A stretch of 11,053 nt of DNA, from positions 1 through 11,053 of the forward strand of contig JAEWYE010000085.1 in assembly GCA_023458755.1 (NCBI GenBank), read 5' to 3'. A program made the position numbers and the translations under genes. The DNA is from Bacillota bacterium. GTDB taxonomy: Bacteria > Bacillota > Clostridia > Oscillospirales > Acutalibacteraceae. Below the pieces are notes generated by a model. It was not told the origin of the DNA. It worked only from the letters and a program-made list of their open reading frames with translations, and made no database searches. Positions 1-5,856 of the stretch are shown piece after piece; positions within the stretch are counted from its first letter, which is position 1, and each line of letters opens with the position of its first letter.

Positions 1-195
1 CAGCGTTGCCATGTCCTTTTTGGTACTGAATCTCAGAAAGATTCAGTGCGCACTGCTGCGGCTGCTTGCGTTTTTGGTGCTATGGTTGGTCCTGCAGAAA
101 AAGCAGCCTTTGTTCAGTTGACATTAAGTAAGATTCCCGTATATCGAGGAGAGCAAGCAAACTCACTAGGTATAAGGACTGGAGAAAAAATCTGA
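1..195 (+). CDS. C-terminal part of an unrecognised protein
   Basis: Frame 1 is open from the first base of the window to a TGA at 193-195, giving 64 residues of a protein whose start lies outside. The composition is protein-like, with an alanine-rich helix-like stretch (around residues 19-36) followed by a basic tail ending GIRTGEKI. I do not recognise the family. The stop is followed after a single base by the ATG of the acetyltransferase at 197, so the two genes are probably cotranscribed and translationally coupled. No repeat site of the kind found at downstream gene boundaries occurs between these two genes. That places both outside, or at the edge of, the cassette-like region. Confidence 0.6.
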   Translation, partial: QRCHVLFGTESQKDSVRTAAAACVFGAMVGPAEKAAFVQLTLSKIPVYRGEQANSLGIRTGEKI

Positions 196-196
196 A

Positions 197-676
197 ATGA
201 ATACAGGATTAAATTTCCGCTTTGCGGAAGAACAGGATGTAGCAAAAATTTTATACTTCATAAAAGAACTTGCAGCATATGAGAAGATGGCAGATGAAGT
301 AGTTGCCACGGAAGAATTGATAAAAGAGTGGTTGTTTGAAAAGAAAAAGGCAGAAGTTATTTTTGCTGTTGAAAACGGAATTGAAGTAGGGTTTGCATTG
401 TTTTTTCACAATTTTTCCACCTTCCTTGGCCGCGCGGGAATCTATCTCGAAGATTTATATGTTCTTCCAGAGTGCAGAGGAAAAGGCTATGGGAAGGCAT
501 TATTAAAGCAACTCGCGAAGATAGCGGTTGAACGAGGATGTGGGCGGCTGGAATGGTGGTGCCTTGATTGGAATAGACCAAGCATAGATTTCTATCTTTC
601 TCTTGGTGCTGAACCCATGAATGATTGGACAGTTTATCGAATTGCCGGAATGACCCTTAAAGAACTGGCCAAATAA
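197..676 (+). CDS. GNAT-family N-acetyltransferase, diamine/thialysine acetyltransferase-like
   Basis: A 159-residue protein of the usual length for a single-domain GNAT enzyme, which transfers the acetyl group of acetyl-CoA to a primary amine in the cytoplasm. Strand beta4 (YLEDLYVLPE) is followed by the acetyl-CoA pyrophosphate-binding motif R94-G-K-G97-Y-G99-K. Next come the C-terminal LDWNRPSIDFYLSLGA helix and turn typical of the SAT1/SAT2 spermidine/spermine or thialysine acetyltransferase branch. By family resemblance the substrate is a small amine such as a polyamine or amino-acid analogue, but the sequence does not settle this. GGAG at 181-184 lies 12 bases before the ATG, and the previous stop is one base away, so coupling probably aids initiation. 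Confident of the fold, not the substrate. Confidence 0.92.
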   Translation: MNTGLNFRFAEEQDVAKILYFIKELAAYEKMADEVVATEELIKEWLFEKKKAEVIFAVENGIEVGFALFFHNFSTFLGRAGIYLEDLYVLPECRGKGYGKALLKQLAKIAVERGCGRLEWWCLDWNRPSIDFYLSLGAEPMNDWTVYRIAGMTLKELAK

Positions 677-730
677 TTTTGCAGTACGCCAAGTGAATGA
701 ACTGATATACCATACTGAGGGACTTACGAA

Positions 731-832
731 TTTCGCATAATGAATAGCAAATTATCCGAGCAAAGGCGCGAAAAAAGCAGTCGAGAAGAAATATCCCAGC
801 TGCCTTTGTTTGGATAATTTCATAGCACGAAA
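731..832. repeat. Large imperfect palindrome containing a dispersed-site left arm
   Basis: The left half reads TTTCG (731-735), ATG (740-742), AAATTATCC (749-757) and AAAGGC (762-767). It is matched in reverse complement by GCCTTT (802-807), GGATAATTT (812-820), CAT (821-823) and CGAAA (828-832). The inner 9 bp and 6 bp stems are separated by 4-base internal loops, and six bases (743-748) bulge on the left. The first 11 bases, TTTCGCATAAT (731-741), match the left arm of the dispersed sites. The loop (768-801) is purine-rich. No U-tract follows, so it is not a standard terminator. It could be a site variant, a small miniature transposable element, or a structured RNA. Confidence 0.6.
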
Positions 833-1060
833 CCGCCACCTATGGGGAAAGTATAATTTATCTTGTCCGATTTTTGACAAGCATAGTATCCGCAAAAGCC
901 TTGCAAATCAGAGATTCCAACGAATAGGAAAAAGAGAAATTATACTTTTGGGCGCAACAAATAAACCTCCACTGGTATCGTTCCAGCCGTTTTTCTTTAG
1001 AGGCAACGTTGTTTATGTTGTGTCGTTATTTTATCAGCAGTCAAAATTCCTGTCAATACC

Positions 1061-1075
1061 ACCGCCGAAGGCGGT
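1061..1075. other. GC-rich hairpin
   Basis: ACCGCC (1061-1066) and GGCGGT (1070-1075) form a perfect 6-bp stem with a GAA loop. The following bases are TTAGTG, not a T-run, so termination activity is doubtful. It sits just before a weak copy of the dispersed site. Confidence 0.45.
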
Positions 1076-1102
1076 TTAGTGCAATGTTTATAACAGAAAG
1101 AT
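1075..1102 (+). repeat. Dispersed site, very degenerate copy
   Basis: Only the centre GTTTAT (1086-1091), the AAT before it and a purine-rich AACAGAAAG after it agree with the consensus. The assignment rests mainly on its position upstream of the DUF3788 gene. Weak. Confidence 0.25.
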
Positions 1103-1172
1103 TAAACCTGCAAAGACAGCTCAACAAACCGGAATTTGACACACATGTTCTTTTACGGGAGGCTATTGCGAT

Positions 1173-1670
1173 ATGGATACAAAAAAGGTACAGCTGCTGA
1201 GGAATCCTGATATTCAGCCTACAGCTGATGTTATAGAAAATGCACTAGGAACGGCAAATACTGCCTTTCGAAGTTTTACTGATGCGTTGGACAGCCATAG
1301 CATCCAGTTGGAATGGCGATACTACACCGATGGCAAGGCGTGGCTGGCTAAGGGGCTGTATCGGTGGACAGGGGTCAGAGGCGGGAAAAAGGAAGCAACC
1401 GTGTTCTGGCTTTCGGTCTGGGACGGCTTCTTTAGGGTTACTGTCTATCTTCCGGAAGAACACCGTGCGGATATATCTAATCTGCAAGTCGACGAGACCG
1501 TAAAAACCATGGCTAAAAATGTAAAGCAAATGGGAAAGATGAAGACATTCCCTCTGGTTTTCAATCTATCATCTGATGAGTTATATGAATCGGTTTTTGC
1601 TGTTGTCGATTTCAAAAAATTAGCCGTAAATATCAAAACGTCAACTTCCGATTTGGCGGAGAGCTTATAA
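1173..1670 (+). CDS. DUF3788 family protein
   Basis: A 165-residue protein, about the normal length for DUF3788 (a domain of unknown function common in Firmicutes and Bacteroidetes). The diagnostic core is visible: LEWRYYTDGKAWLAKGLYRW around residues 46-65, then VFWLSVWDGFFRVTVYLPEEH around 77-97. No signal peptide or membrane segment is seen, so it is probably cytoplasmic. The ATG is chosen because GGGAGG (1157-1162) sits 10 bases upstream. It stands alone: a long gap precedes it, and a copy of the dispersed site (1694) follows 24 bases after its stop. Within the family I know of no proven biochemical role, so none is proposed. The assignment rests on recalled family motifs. Confidence 0.85.
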   Translation: MDTKKVQLLRNPDIQPTADVIENALGTANTAFRSFTDALDSHSIQLEWRYYTDGKAWLAKGLYRWTGVRGGKKEATVFWLSVWDGFFRVTVYLPEEHRADISNLQVDETVKTMAKNVKQMGKMKTFPLVFNLSSDELYESVFAVVDFKKLAVNIKTSTSDLAESL

Positions 1671-1693
1671 TCATATATTTCCTGTGCTTTGAA

Positions 1694-1721
1694 CTCCACA
1701 GTTTGTTTATTAAGACCTGTA
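1694..1721 (+). repeat. Dispersed site, left arm kept, right arm lost
   Basis: Left arm CTCCACAGTTT (1694-1704) matches CTTCGCAGTTT of the copy at 9280 at 9 of 11 positions. The centre GTTTAT (1705-1710) fits. The right arm TAAGACCTGTA does not pair with the left. Lies between DUF3788 and DUF6487. Confidence 0.5.
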
Positions 1722-1760
1722 CAGCCAAGCACTAATTCTTAATTTTTTGCCGTAGCGACA

Positions 1761-1769
1761 TGTTATAAT
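1761..1769 (+). promoter_or_regulatory. Extended -10 promoter for the DUF6487 gene
   Basis: TGTTATAAT fits the extended -10 pattern TGnTATAAT. It lies 20 bases before the ATG, leaving a very short leader. No good -35 hexamer is seen at 16-18 bases upstream, as expected for an extended -10 promoter. It gives the unit its own transcription start. Confidence 0.5.
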
Positions 1770-1788
1770 TATTTCGAGGTGAAAAAAG

Positions 1789-2016
1789 ATGCAGTGTCCT
1801 TTTTGTGGAAGTGAGATGGAAAAGGGCTTTATTTATGGTAGAAAAGATTGTGGACTATTGTGGCTACCTTCGGGAGAAAAGCTGCCCCTAATTATAACTG
1901 AAAACAATGTTAAAACGCGTAACGGATTACTATTAGGTGAAAAGCCGTTTTCGGAAAATACAAGGCTTGAATTTTATGTTTGCAGGGAATGCAATACGGG
2001 AGTTTCAAGGTTTTAA
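1789..2016 (+). CDS. Small zinc-ribbon-like protein, DUF6487 type
   Basis: A 75-residue protein starting MQCPFCGSEMEKGFI with a second cysteine pair near the end (C65-R-E-C68). The two CxxC knuckles (C3/C6 and C65/C68) are spaced as in a zinc ribbon, and the arrangement with a WLPSGEK segment between them matches DUF6487, a family with no known reaction. GAGGTG (1776-1781) is 7 bases before the ATG, and an extended -10 promoter lies just upstream. The gene ends in TAA, and a degenerate copy of the dispersed site starts 22 bases later. The protein is probably cytoplasmic. Zinc binding is inferred from the cysteines. Confidence 0.8.
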   Translation: MQCPFCGSEMEKGFIYGRKDCGLLWLPSGEKLPLIITENNVKTRNGLLLGEKPFSENTRLEFYVCRECNTGVSRF

Positions 2017-2037
2017 GAGGCCAGCAGAAAACTTGAA

Positions 2038-2065
2038 TTCCTCATTATCCCTTTATGGTGGAACA
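2038..2065 (+). repeat. Dispersed site, degenerate copy
   Basis: Left arm TTCCTCATTAT (2038-2048) differs at one position from the left arm of the copy at 2634 (TTTCTCATTAT). Centre CCCTTT deviates. Right arm ATGGTGGAACA resembles GATGGAAAAGT of that copy. Lies between DUF6487 and PEBP. Confidence 0.4.
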
Positions 2066-2126
2066 TTTTTCGGGATATTCATATAAACGACAGCGGAACA
2101 AACTGAAGTTTATGAAAGGAACAGAT

Positions 2127-2609
2127 ATGGACGATCAGACAAAGCTTCATATAACAAGCCCTTCCTTCGAAAATAACGGGCCTATGCAAAAAAAGCATAC
2201 CGGATTCGGAGAAGACACTTCCCCGGCCTTTCAGCTATTGAATCTTTCATCAGAGGCGGTTTCCATTGCAATCACTATGGATGACCTGGACATCCCCATA
2301 ATTAAGACACTCAATCACTGGCTGATCTGGAATATTCCAAACATCGAAAACATTCCCGAAAACATCCCTTACGGCCCGGTCGTTCCTTCGCTTGGAAACG
2401 CAAAGCAGGGAATCGGTTATGGCCGCAACCGGTACAGAGGTCCAAAACAGCCTGCATTCATTAAAAGTGCACATCGATATATCTTCAGATTTTATGCGCT
2501 TAATTGCTTTTAGAATTTAGATAGCAGTGCCAAAAAATCGAATTTGCTTGATGCGATGAAAGGTCATGTCATTCAACAAGGGAGTATTACAGGAAATTAT
2601 CGGCGGTAA
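2127..2609 (+). pseudogene. YbhB/YbcL-type PEBP family protein interrupted by an in-frame TAG
   Basis: Phosphatidylethanolamine-binding-protein fold of the bacterial YbhB/YbcL kind, a family of mostly unknown function. Typical parts are ITSPSFENNGPM, GEDTSPAF, the ligand-pocket MDDLDIP, HWLIWNIP, and RYRGPKQP...AHRYIFRFYALN. Translation stops at TAG 2511-2513 right after YALNCF. However, the same frame continues NLDSSAKKSNLLDAMKGH and ends ITGNYRR at TAA 2607-2609, which is the normal C-terminal helix and tail of the family. With readthrough the protein has about 160 residues, the family norm; truncated it has 128. ATG 2127 is preferred over 2112 or 2055 because AAAGGA (2115-2120) lies 6 bases upstream and family proteins start at this point. 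Probably a recent nonsense mutation; suppression is possible. Confidence 0.85.
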
Positions 2610-2633
2610 ATTTTATTTATCATGTAGCCTGAG

Positions 2634-2661
2634 TTTCTCATTATGTTCATGATGGAAAAGT
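2634..2661 (+). repeat. Dispersed site, degenerate copy
   Basis: Left arm TTTCTCATTAT (2634-2644), centre GTTCAT (2645-2650), right arm GATGGAAAAGT (2651-2661). The left arm is preceded by GAG as in intact copies. The right arm no longer pairs well. Lies between PEBP and the CPBP protease. Confidence 0.5.
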
Positions 2662-2717
2662 CTGTTGTTTCAGTAGCAATAGTATCGATAAACCGGAATT
2701 TTTAGAGGTTACATACC

Positions 2718-3464
2718 GTGAATGATAATTGTCCGTGTCAAAAGAAAAAATGCCTGCACTATGACAACTGTGAAGCATGCAGAGTACATCATGCCAACTC
2801 CAAAAGGAGACGGGCGGTTGCCTGTGAAAAGGAAACGGAAAAATCCGTGTTTAAGATTCTTCTCTTTATTGTAATATGGTTGCTCTTGATTCAAGGCATG
2901 CTTTTCGGAATCAAACAAATTGTATTTAGCTATACAGTTGAAACGCTTTATTCCAGAAGTATGGTCACGATGATCTCCATGACAGCGATTTTTGTAATTT
3001 TTGTCTTATATTGCCAGCGCAGGAATTACCGTTTGTCGGTTTTCCCGACGGCATTTAGTCTCCCATATATTATCATCACCGCAATTGCCGCCGTCTTTTT
3101 TGTGGTAACTTTGTTCTTTGTAAATTCTTTTTCAGTGCAAAACCTTCTCATGCTACTTTACGGGAGCATAGTAACGCCGATTTTTGAAGAATTGCTTTTC
3201 AGGGGCGTTATATGGAACAGGTTGAATAAAAATCTAGCGAAGGAGTGGGAAACCTATCTGACGGTGACTCTGCTATTTGCCTTGTGGCACATCGGTTACG
3301 CCGTCGGTATATTTTTTTGGAACGGCGGAAGTCTGTTTAATTGCATAATGATGAAAGTAATTGTTGGCGCAGTATTCGGATTGATTACAGGCGCAATAAG
3401 ATATAAAACAAAGAACTGCTATTCCGGCATACTCGTCCACGGAATATTAAATGCATTTGGATAA
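2718..3464 (+). CDS. CPBP-family intramembrane metalloprotease with cysteine-rich N-terminal extension
   Basis: A 248-residue membrane protein. Residues 1-36 form a cysteine-rich cap (C5-P-C7, C12, C18, C21, H24-H25, C36) of a CPC-type motif seen in various clostridial proteins, presumably metal-binding and cytoplasmic. Several hydrophobic segments follow from about residue 44. The CPBP (CAAX protease and bacteriocin-processing, Abi) motifs are complete: E157-E158-L-L-F-R162, then F-A-L-W-H191, then H241-G-I-L-N245. These supply the glutamates and histidines that bind the catalytic zinc. In bacteria such proteins process peptides or give immunity to bacteriocins; the target here is unknown. 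Start is GTG with AGAGGT (2704-2709) 8 bases upstream. No peptide precursor gene is seen nearby. Confidence 0.9.
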   Translation: MNDNCPCQKKKCLHYDNCEACRVHHANSKRRRAVACEKETEKSVFKILLFIVIWLLLIQGMLFGIKQIVFSYTVETLYSRSMVTMISMTAIFVIFVLYCQRRNYRLSVFPTAFSLPYIIITAIAAVFFVVTLFFVNSFSVQNLLMLLYGSIVTPIFEELLFRGVIWNRLNKNLAKEWETYLTVTLLFALWHIGYAVGIFFWNGGSLFNCIMMKVIVGAVFGLITGAIRYKTKNCYSGILVHGILNAFG

Positions 3465-3495
3465 GTATCAGACAATATAATCTGCATTATGACAA

Positions 3496-3523
3496 CTTCG
3501 CATTTGTAGGGATGCGTGCTTTC
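3496..3523 (+). repeat. Dispersed site, left arm only
   Basis: CTTCGCATTTG (3496-3506) matches the left-arm consensus at most positions. Centre and right part are unlike the consensus, though ATGCG (3512-3516) can pair with CGCAT of the left arm. A second, better copy begins 39 bases downstream. Confidence 0.4.
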
Positions 3524-3534
3524 TGGCAGTCTAA

Positions 3535-3562
3535 CTTCGCGTTATGTTTATGATATACCTAA
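3535..3562 (+). repeat. Dispersed site, degenerate right arm
   Basis: Left arm CTTCGCGTTAT (3535-3545), centre GTTTAT (3546-3551), right arm GATATACCTAA (3552-3562). Left arm and centre are close to consensus; the right arm has lost pairing. Lies between the CPBP protease and the Nudix gene. Confidence 0.6.
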
Positions 3563-3596
3563 GCAGAAAAATCGAATTTGAAAGAGCATTCGTTTT

Positions 3597-4154
3597 ATGG
3601 AATTTATTGATATTTATGACAATTTGGGTCGAAAATGTGGTATAACACTTGAAAAAGATGAAGCGCATAAAAAAGCACTTATTCATAAAGGCGTTTGTGT
3701 ATGGATTATTAATTCTAATGATGAGATACTACTTCAAACTCGAAGCAGCCATGTCATGTTCCCTAATATGTTAGATATTTCTTTTTCAGGACATATTCAG
3801 GCTGGCGAAACTTCTTTAGAAGCTGCTATCCGAGAAGGGCGAGAAGAACTTGGTATTAATCTGGAAATAGACAAACTTCAATATCTGTTTTGTTGCCGAG
3901 AATATGGTGAAATCGATGGGTATTTTGAAAATGAAATAGATGATGTATTTATTTACAGGGCAAATATTCCTATAGAAGAATATACTTTTTGCGATAATGA
4001 AGTTAAGGAAGTATTATATGTTTCACTCGACAAATTTAAAATGATGGTAGAGTCAAATTCAACTTTACTTCTACCTTATGAAACACATTATCGCTTTTTT
4101 CTAACCGCTTTAAATAGTCGCTTAGTTCAGCAAAAGATTGTAAGCAAATTGTAG
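3597..4154 (+). CDS. Nudix hydrolase, IPP-isomerase/YfcD-like subgroup
   Basis: A 185-residue cytoplasmic protein with a complete Nudix box, G65-x5-E71-x7-R79-E80-x-x-E83-E84-x-G86-I. Its glutamates bind the divalent metal used to cleave a nucleoside-diphosphate-linked substrate. The start MEFIDIYDNLGRKCG and the segment VCVWIINSNDEILLQTRSS followed by DISFSGHIQAGE resemble the isopentenyl-diphosphate-isomerase/YfcD branch. The substrate cannot be named: YfcD-like proteins are not proven isomerases. Only a weak AAAGAG (3581-3586) precedes the ATG by 10 bases. The gene is visibly richer in A and T at third positions than its neighbours, suggesting a separate origin. Flanked by dispersed sites on both sides. 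Confidence 0.9.
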   Translation: MEFIDIYDNLGRKCGITLEKDEAHKKALIHKGVCVWIINSNDEILLQTRSSHVMFPNMLDISFSGHIQAGETSLEAAIREGREELGINLEIDKLQYLFCCREYGEIDGYFENEIDDVFIYRANIPIEEYTFCDNEVKEVLYVSLDKFKMMVESNSTLLLPYETHYRFFLTALNSRLVQQKIVSKL

Positions 4155-4254
4155 CTTAAACTTTGAGTTTTGCTTTAAATGTACACATTTCTATTTGGCA
4201 TGTAAGCCAACTTCCTTTATTGAACACAATGCGCAACAGCAAGCGCTGAATGAG

Positions 4255-4282
4255 CTTCGCATAATGTTTACACTGTGCGAAG
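4255..4282 (+). repeat. Dispersed site, intact copy
   Basis: 28 bp: left arm CTTCGCATAAT (4255-4265), centre GTTTAC (4266-4271), right arm ACTGTGCGAAG (4272-4282). CTTCGCA and TGCGAAG are perfect inverted repeats. GAG precedes the left arm. Lies between the Nudix and EFR1 genes. No T-run follows. Confidence 0.8.
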
Positions 4283-4330
4283 AAAGTAGGTCCTGTTTAT
4301 TTATAAAATATGAACGATTCGGAGACAGCA

Positions 4331-5113
4331 ATGGACATTAAAAAGTTACACCTAGTGTATTTCAGCCCTACCGGAACCACACAATCCATTCTCCGGGCGG
4401 CTGCAAAATCTTTTAGTACAGAGATTGTGGAACACGATCTAACGGATTACGCTGCCAGAGAAGTGCAATTGGAGCTTTGGAAAGATGATTTTGTCCTTTT
4501 CGGATTTCCTGTGTATGGAGGAAGAGTTCCCGAAACATTTCGGAAAAGGCTGAAAGGCATTAAAGGTCGACGCACACCTGCTGCCTTAATCGCAACCTAT
4601 GGAAACCGCGAATACGAGGATGCTCTTTTGGAAATGAAAGATATCGCAACAGAAAACGGATTTTTACCTATTGGTGCTTCTGCTATCGTTACGGAGCATT
4701 CCGTGATACGATCGATCGCGGCAGGACGTCCGGATGCAAAAGACAGGGTATTTATCGCGGAATTCTATTCAGAACTGAAAAAGAAAATTTTAGCGATCAA
4801 TTCGGATAAAATTTTCGCCGAGCTTACGGTACCTGGGAATAAGCCCTACCGGAAGTATATAAAACTCCCGATGGTTCCTGTAGCCACGGCGTCCTGCTCT
4901 GCCTGCGGGCTTTGCGTCAAAAGGTGCCCTGTCGGCGCGATAGACGCCCAGAATCCTCGGAAAACAAATAAAGATTGGTGCATAGGCTGTATGCGCTGCG
5001 TGAGGGTTTGCCCCCAAAAGGCAAGGCATCTGCCAAAGCTCAAAATAGCTGCTGGGACATTCTATCTTTCCGGTGCGAAACGTATTCGCAAGGAACCGGA
5101 AATGTACATTTAG
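4331..5113 (+). CDS. EFR1-type protein: flavodoxin domain plus two [4Fe-4S] ferredoxin clusters
   Basis: A 260-residue cytoplasmic electron-transfer protein. The N-terminal half is flavodoxin-like: LVYFSPTGTTQS at about residues 7-18 is the FMN phosphate-binding loop, and FGFPVYGGRVPE follows. The C-terminal part is a bacterial 2[4Fe-4S] ferredoxin with C189-x2-C192-x2-C195-x3-C199-P and C217-x2-C220-x2-C223-x3-C227-P. The fusion matches the EFR1 family common in Clostridia, presumed to pass electrons between an iron-sulfur carrier and FMN; partners are not known. I place the start at ATG 4331, because GGAGAC (4321-4326) is upstream at good spacing and the flavodoxin strand begins there. An ATG at 4310 in the same frame has no ribosome-binding site. 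Intact dispersed sites flank the gene on both sides. Confidence 0.92.
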   Translation: MDIKKLHLVYFSPTGTTQSILRAAAKSFSTEIVEHDLTDYAAREVQLELWKDDFVLFGFPVYGGRVPETFRKRLKGIKGRRTPAALIATYGNREYEDALLEMKDIATENGFLPIGASAIVTEHSVIRSIAAGRPDAKDRVFIAEFYSELKKKILAINSDKIFAELTVPGNKPYRKYIKLPMVPVATASCSACGLCVKRCPVGAIDAQNPRKTNKDWCIGCMRCVRVCPQKARHLPKLKIAAGTFYLSGAKRIRKEPEMYI

Positions 5114-5167
5114 ATCAGCACAAGTTCAGATTATGAGCAAACCGGAAAATTTGAATGCAAGGATGAG

Positions 5168-5195
5168 CTTCGCATTGTGTTTACACTATGCGAAG
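5168..5195 (+). repeat. Dispersed site, most complete palindrome
   Basis: 28 bp: left arm CTTCGCATTGT (5168-5178), centre GTTTAC (5179-5184), right arm ACTATGCGAAG (5185-5195). Pairing runs TTCGCAT with ATGCGAA, one T-T mismatch, then GTGT with ACAC. Outside the core, GAGC (5165-5168) pairs with GCTC (5199-5202) after a 4-base bulge GAAG on the right only. CAAGG (5158-5162) can pair with CCTTG further out. Confidence 0.85.
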
Positions 5196-5388
5196 AAGGC
5201 TCAAGCTGATTGAAACCTTGAGTGACTCCAATATCAAAGATGATGCAAACAGGTACAGCAAACTCTCTGCTGTTTATGATTCTATTTCCGGCGGATCTTC
5301 TAAGGTTTTGCTTGGCTGGGATACGCATCCGTTCGTAAATTTGAATTGGCCTGGCGCTTATAATGTATCTTTTAATCCAAAGCGCTAA
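5188..5388 (+). CDS. Small unrecognised ORF, possibly a truncated gene
   Basis: An open frame of 66 residues whose only ATG lies inside the right arm of the preceding dispersed site. There is no ribosome-binding site before it. The segment from about residue 12 on (LSDSNIKDDANRYSKLSAVY, then a GWDTHPFVNLNWPGAYNVSF stretch) looks protein-like, rich in W, P and aromatic residues. I do not recognise it, and it lacks cysteines or a membrane segment. It may be the C-terminal remainder of a gene whose 5' part was lost when the site formed or moved. The next gene begins 26 bases later with a strong ribosome-binding site, so the two may be one unit. Confidence 0.4.
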   Translation: MRRRLKLIETLSDSNIKDDANRYSKLSAVYDSISGGSSKVLLGWDTHPFVNLNWPGAYNVSFNPKR

Positions 5389-5413
5389 GCATTGCTTTTA
5401 AGGAGGACAGAAA

Positions 5414-5809
5414 ATGGAGGAGAACCGCAAAGCTGTGCTACGACGCTACTTCTCTATCATATCAGTTGTTTTTTTTGCTATTTACATTATGTGTATGATA
5501 ATTTCACTTTTTTCGGTATCAATTTCCATGTCTGTTTTATTATGTCTGATGCTCGTCACGGTTTTCCTTTTCATTATACAGGATGACGTAAACACAAAAT
5601 CCGAGGAACTAGGAAACATTGGAAGTTGGGGGTTTTTATCTCTTCCATCTTTTACAATGCTGATGGTCCTCTGTTATGCTGTAATGGTATACTATCTGCA
5701 AATCAGACAACAGGACGATATTCTTGGGCTGGTTATTGGGCTGTATGATAGTACTCTTCTTGATAAATCGCTGCGTGCACTGCGCAAACTTAAACAAAAT
5801 GAGGCCTAA
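5414..5809 (+). CDS. Small integral membrane protein, family not recognised
   Basis: A 131-residue protein with three hydrophobic segments at about residues 13-33, 36-56 and 75-95. The short basic N-terminus (MEENRKAVLRR) is expected inside the cell. After the last segment comes a soluble tail with alternating acidic and basic residues (LDKSLRALRKLKQNEA). I see no catalytic motif and do not recognise the family; a phage- or bacteriocin-immunity-type membrane protein would be compatible but is not shown. The ATG is well supported by AGGAGG (5401-5406) at 7 bases. It follows the small ORF ending 5388 and is followed by a degenerate dispersed site at 5857. Confidence 0.75.
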   Translation: MEENRKAVLRRYFSIISVVFFAIYIMCMIISLFSVSISMSVLLCLMLVTVFLFIIQDDVNTKSEELGNIGSWGFLSLPSFTMLMVLCYAVMVYYLQIRQQDDILGLVIGLYDSTLLDKSLRALRKLKQNEA

Positions 5810-5856
5810 TCTTGTATTCAAATAAGAAATACGCCACGATTCTATATGGCACTTAA

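Larger units (their letters stand above)
677..1172. other. 496-base intergenic stretch without a convincing gene
   Basis: It holds a large imperfect palindrome (731-832), a compact GC-rich hairpin (1061-1075), a weak copy of the dispersed site (1075-1102) and the ribosome-binding site of the next gene. Open frames across it (for example 810-1079) lack ribosome-binding sites and recognisable domains. It may be an emptied or fully decayed gene unit, because its length resembles one small cassette. Confidence 0.55.

Noticed and set aside
810..1079. Possible 89-residue gene
   Set aside because: No ribosome-binding site, no recognisable domain, odd composition, and its start overlaps the palindrome arm.
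2055..2126. Upstream start for the PEBP gene
   Set aside because: ATG 2055 lies inside a degenerate site copy without a ribosome-binding site, and the extra residues are not family-like.
2532..2543. Extra copy of the second motif (AAATCGAATTTG) after the TAG
   Set aside because: It falls in the still-readable PEBP frame and encodes conserved residues, so coding explains it.
4255..4282. A true loxP or chromosomal dif site
   Set aside because: Arms resemble both, but the centre is 6 bp where loxP has 8, the arms differ, and many copies in one region are not what a single chromosomal dif would show.
4310..4330. Upstream start for the EFR1 gene
   Set aside because: ATG 4310 has no ribosome-binding site, while ATG 4331 has GGAGAC at proper spacing and begins at the flavodoxin strand.
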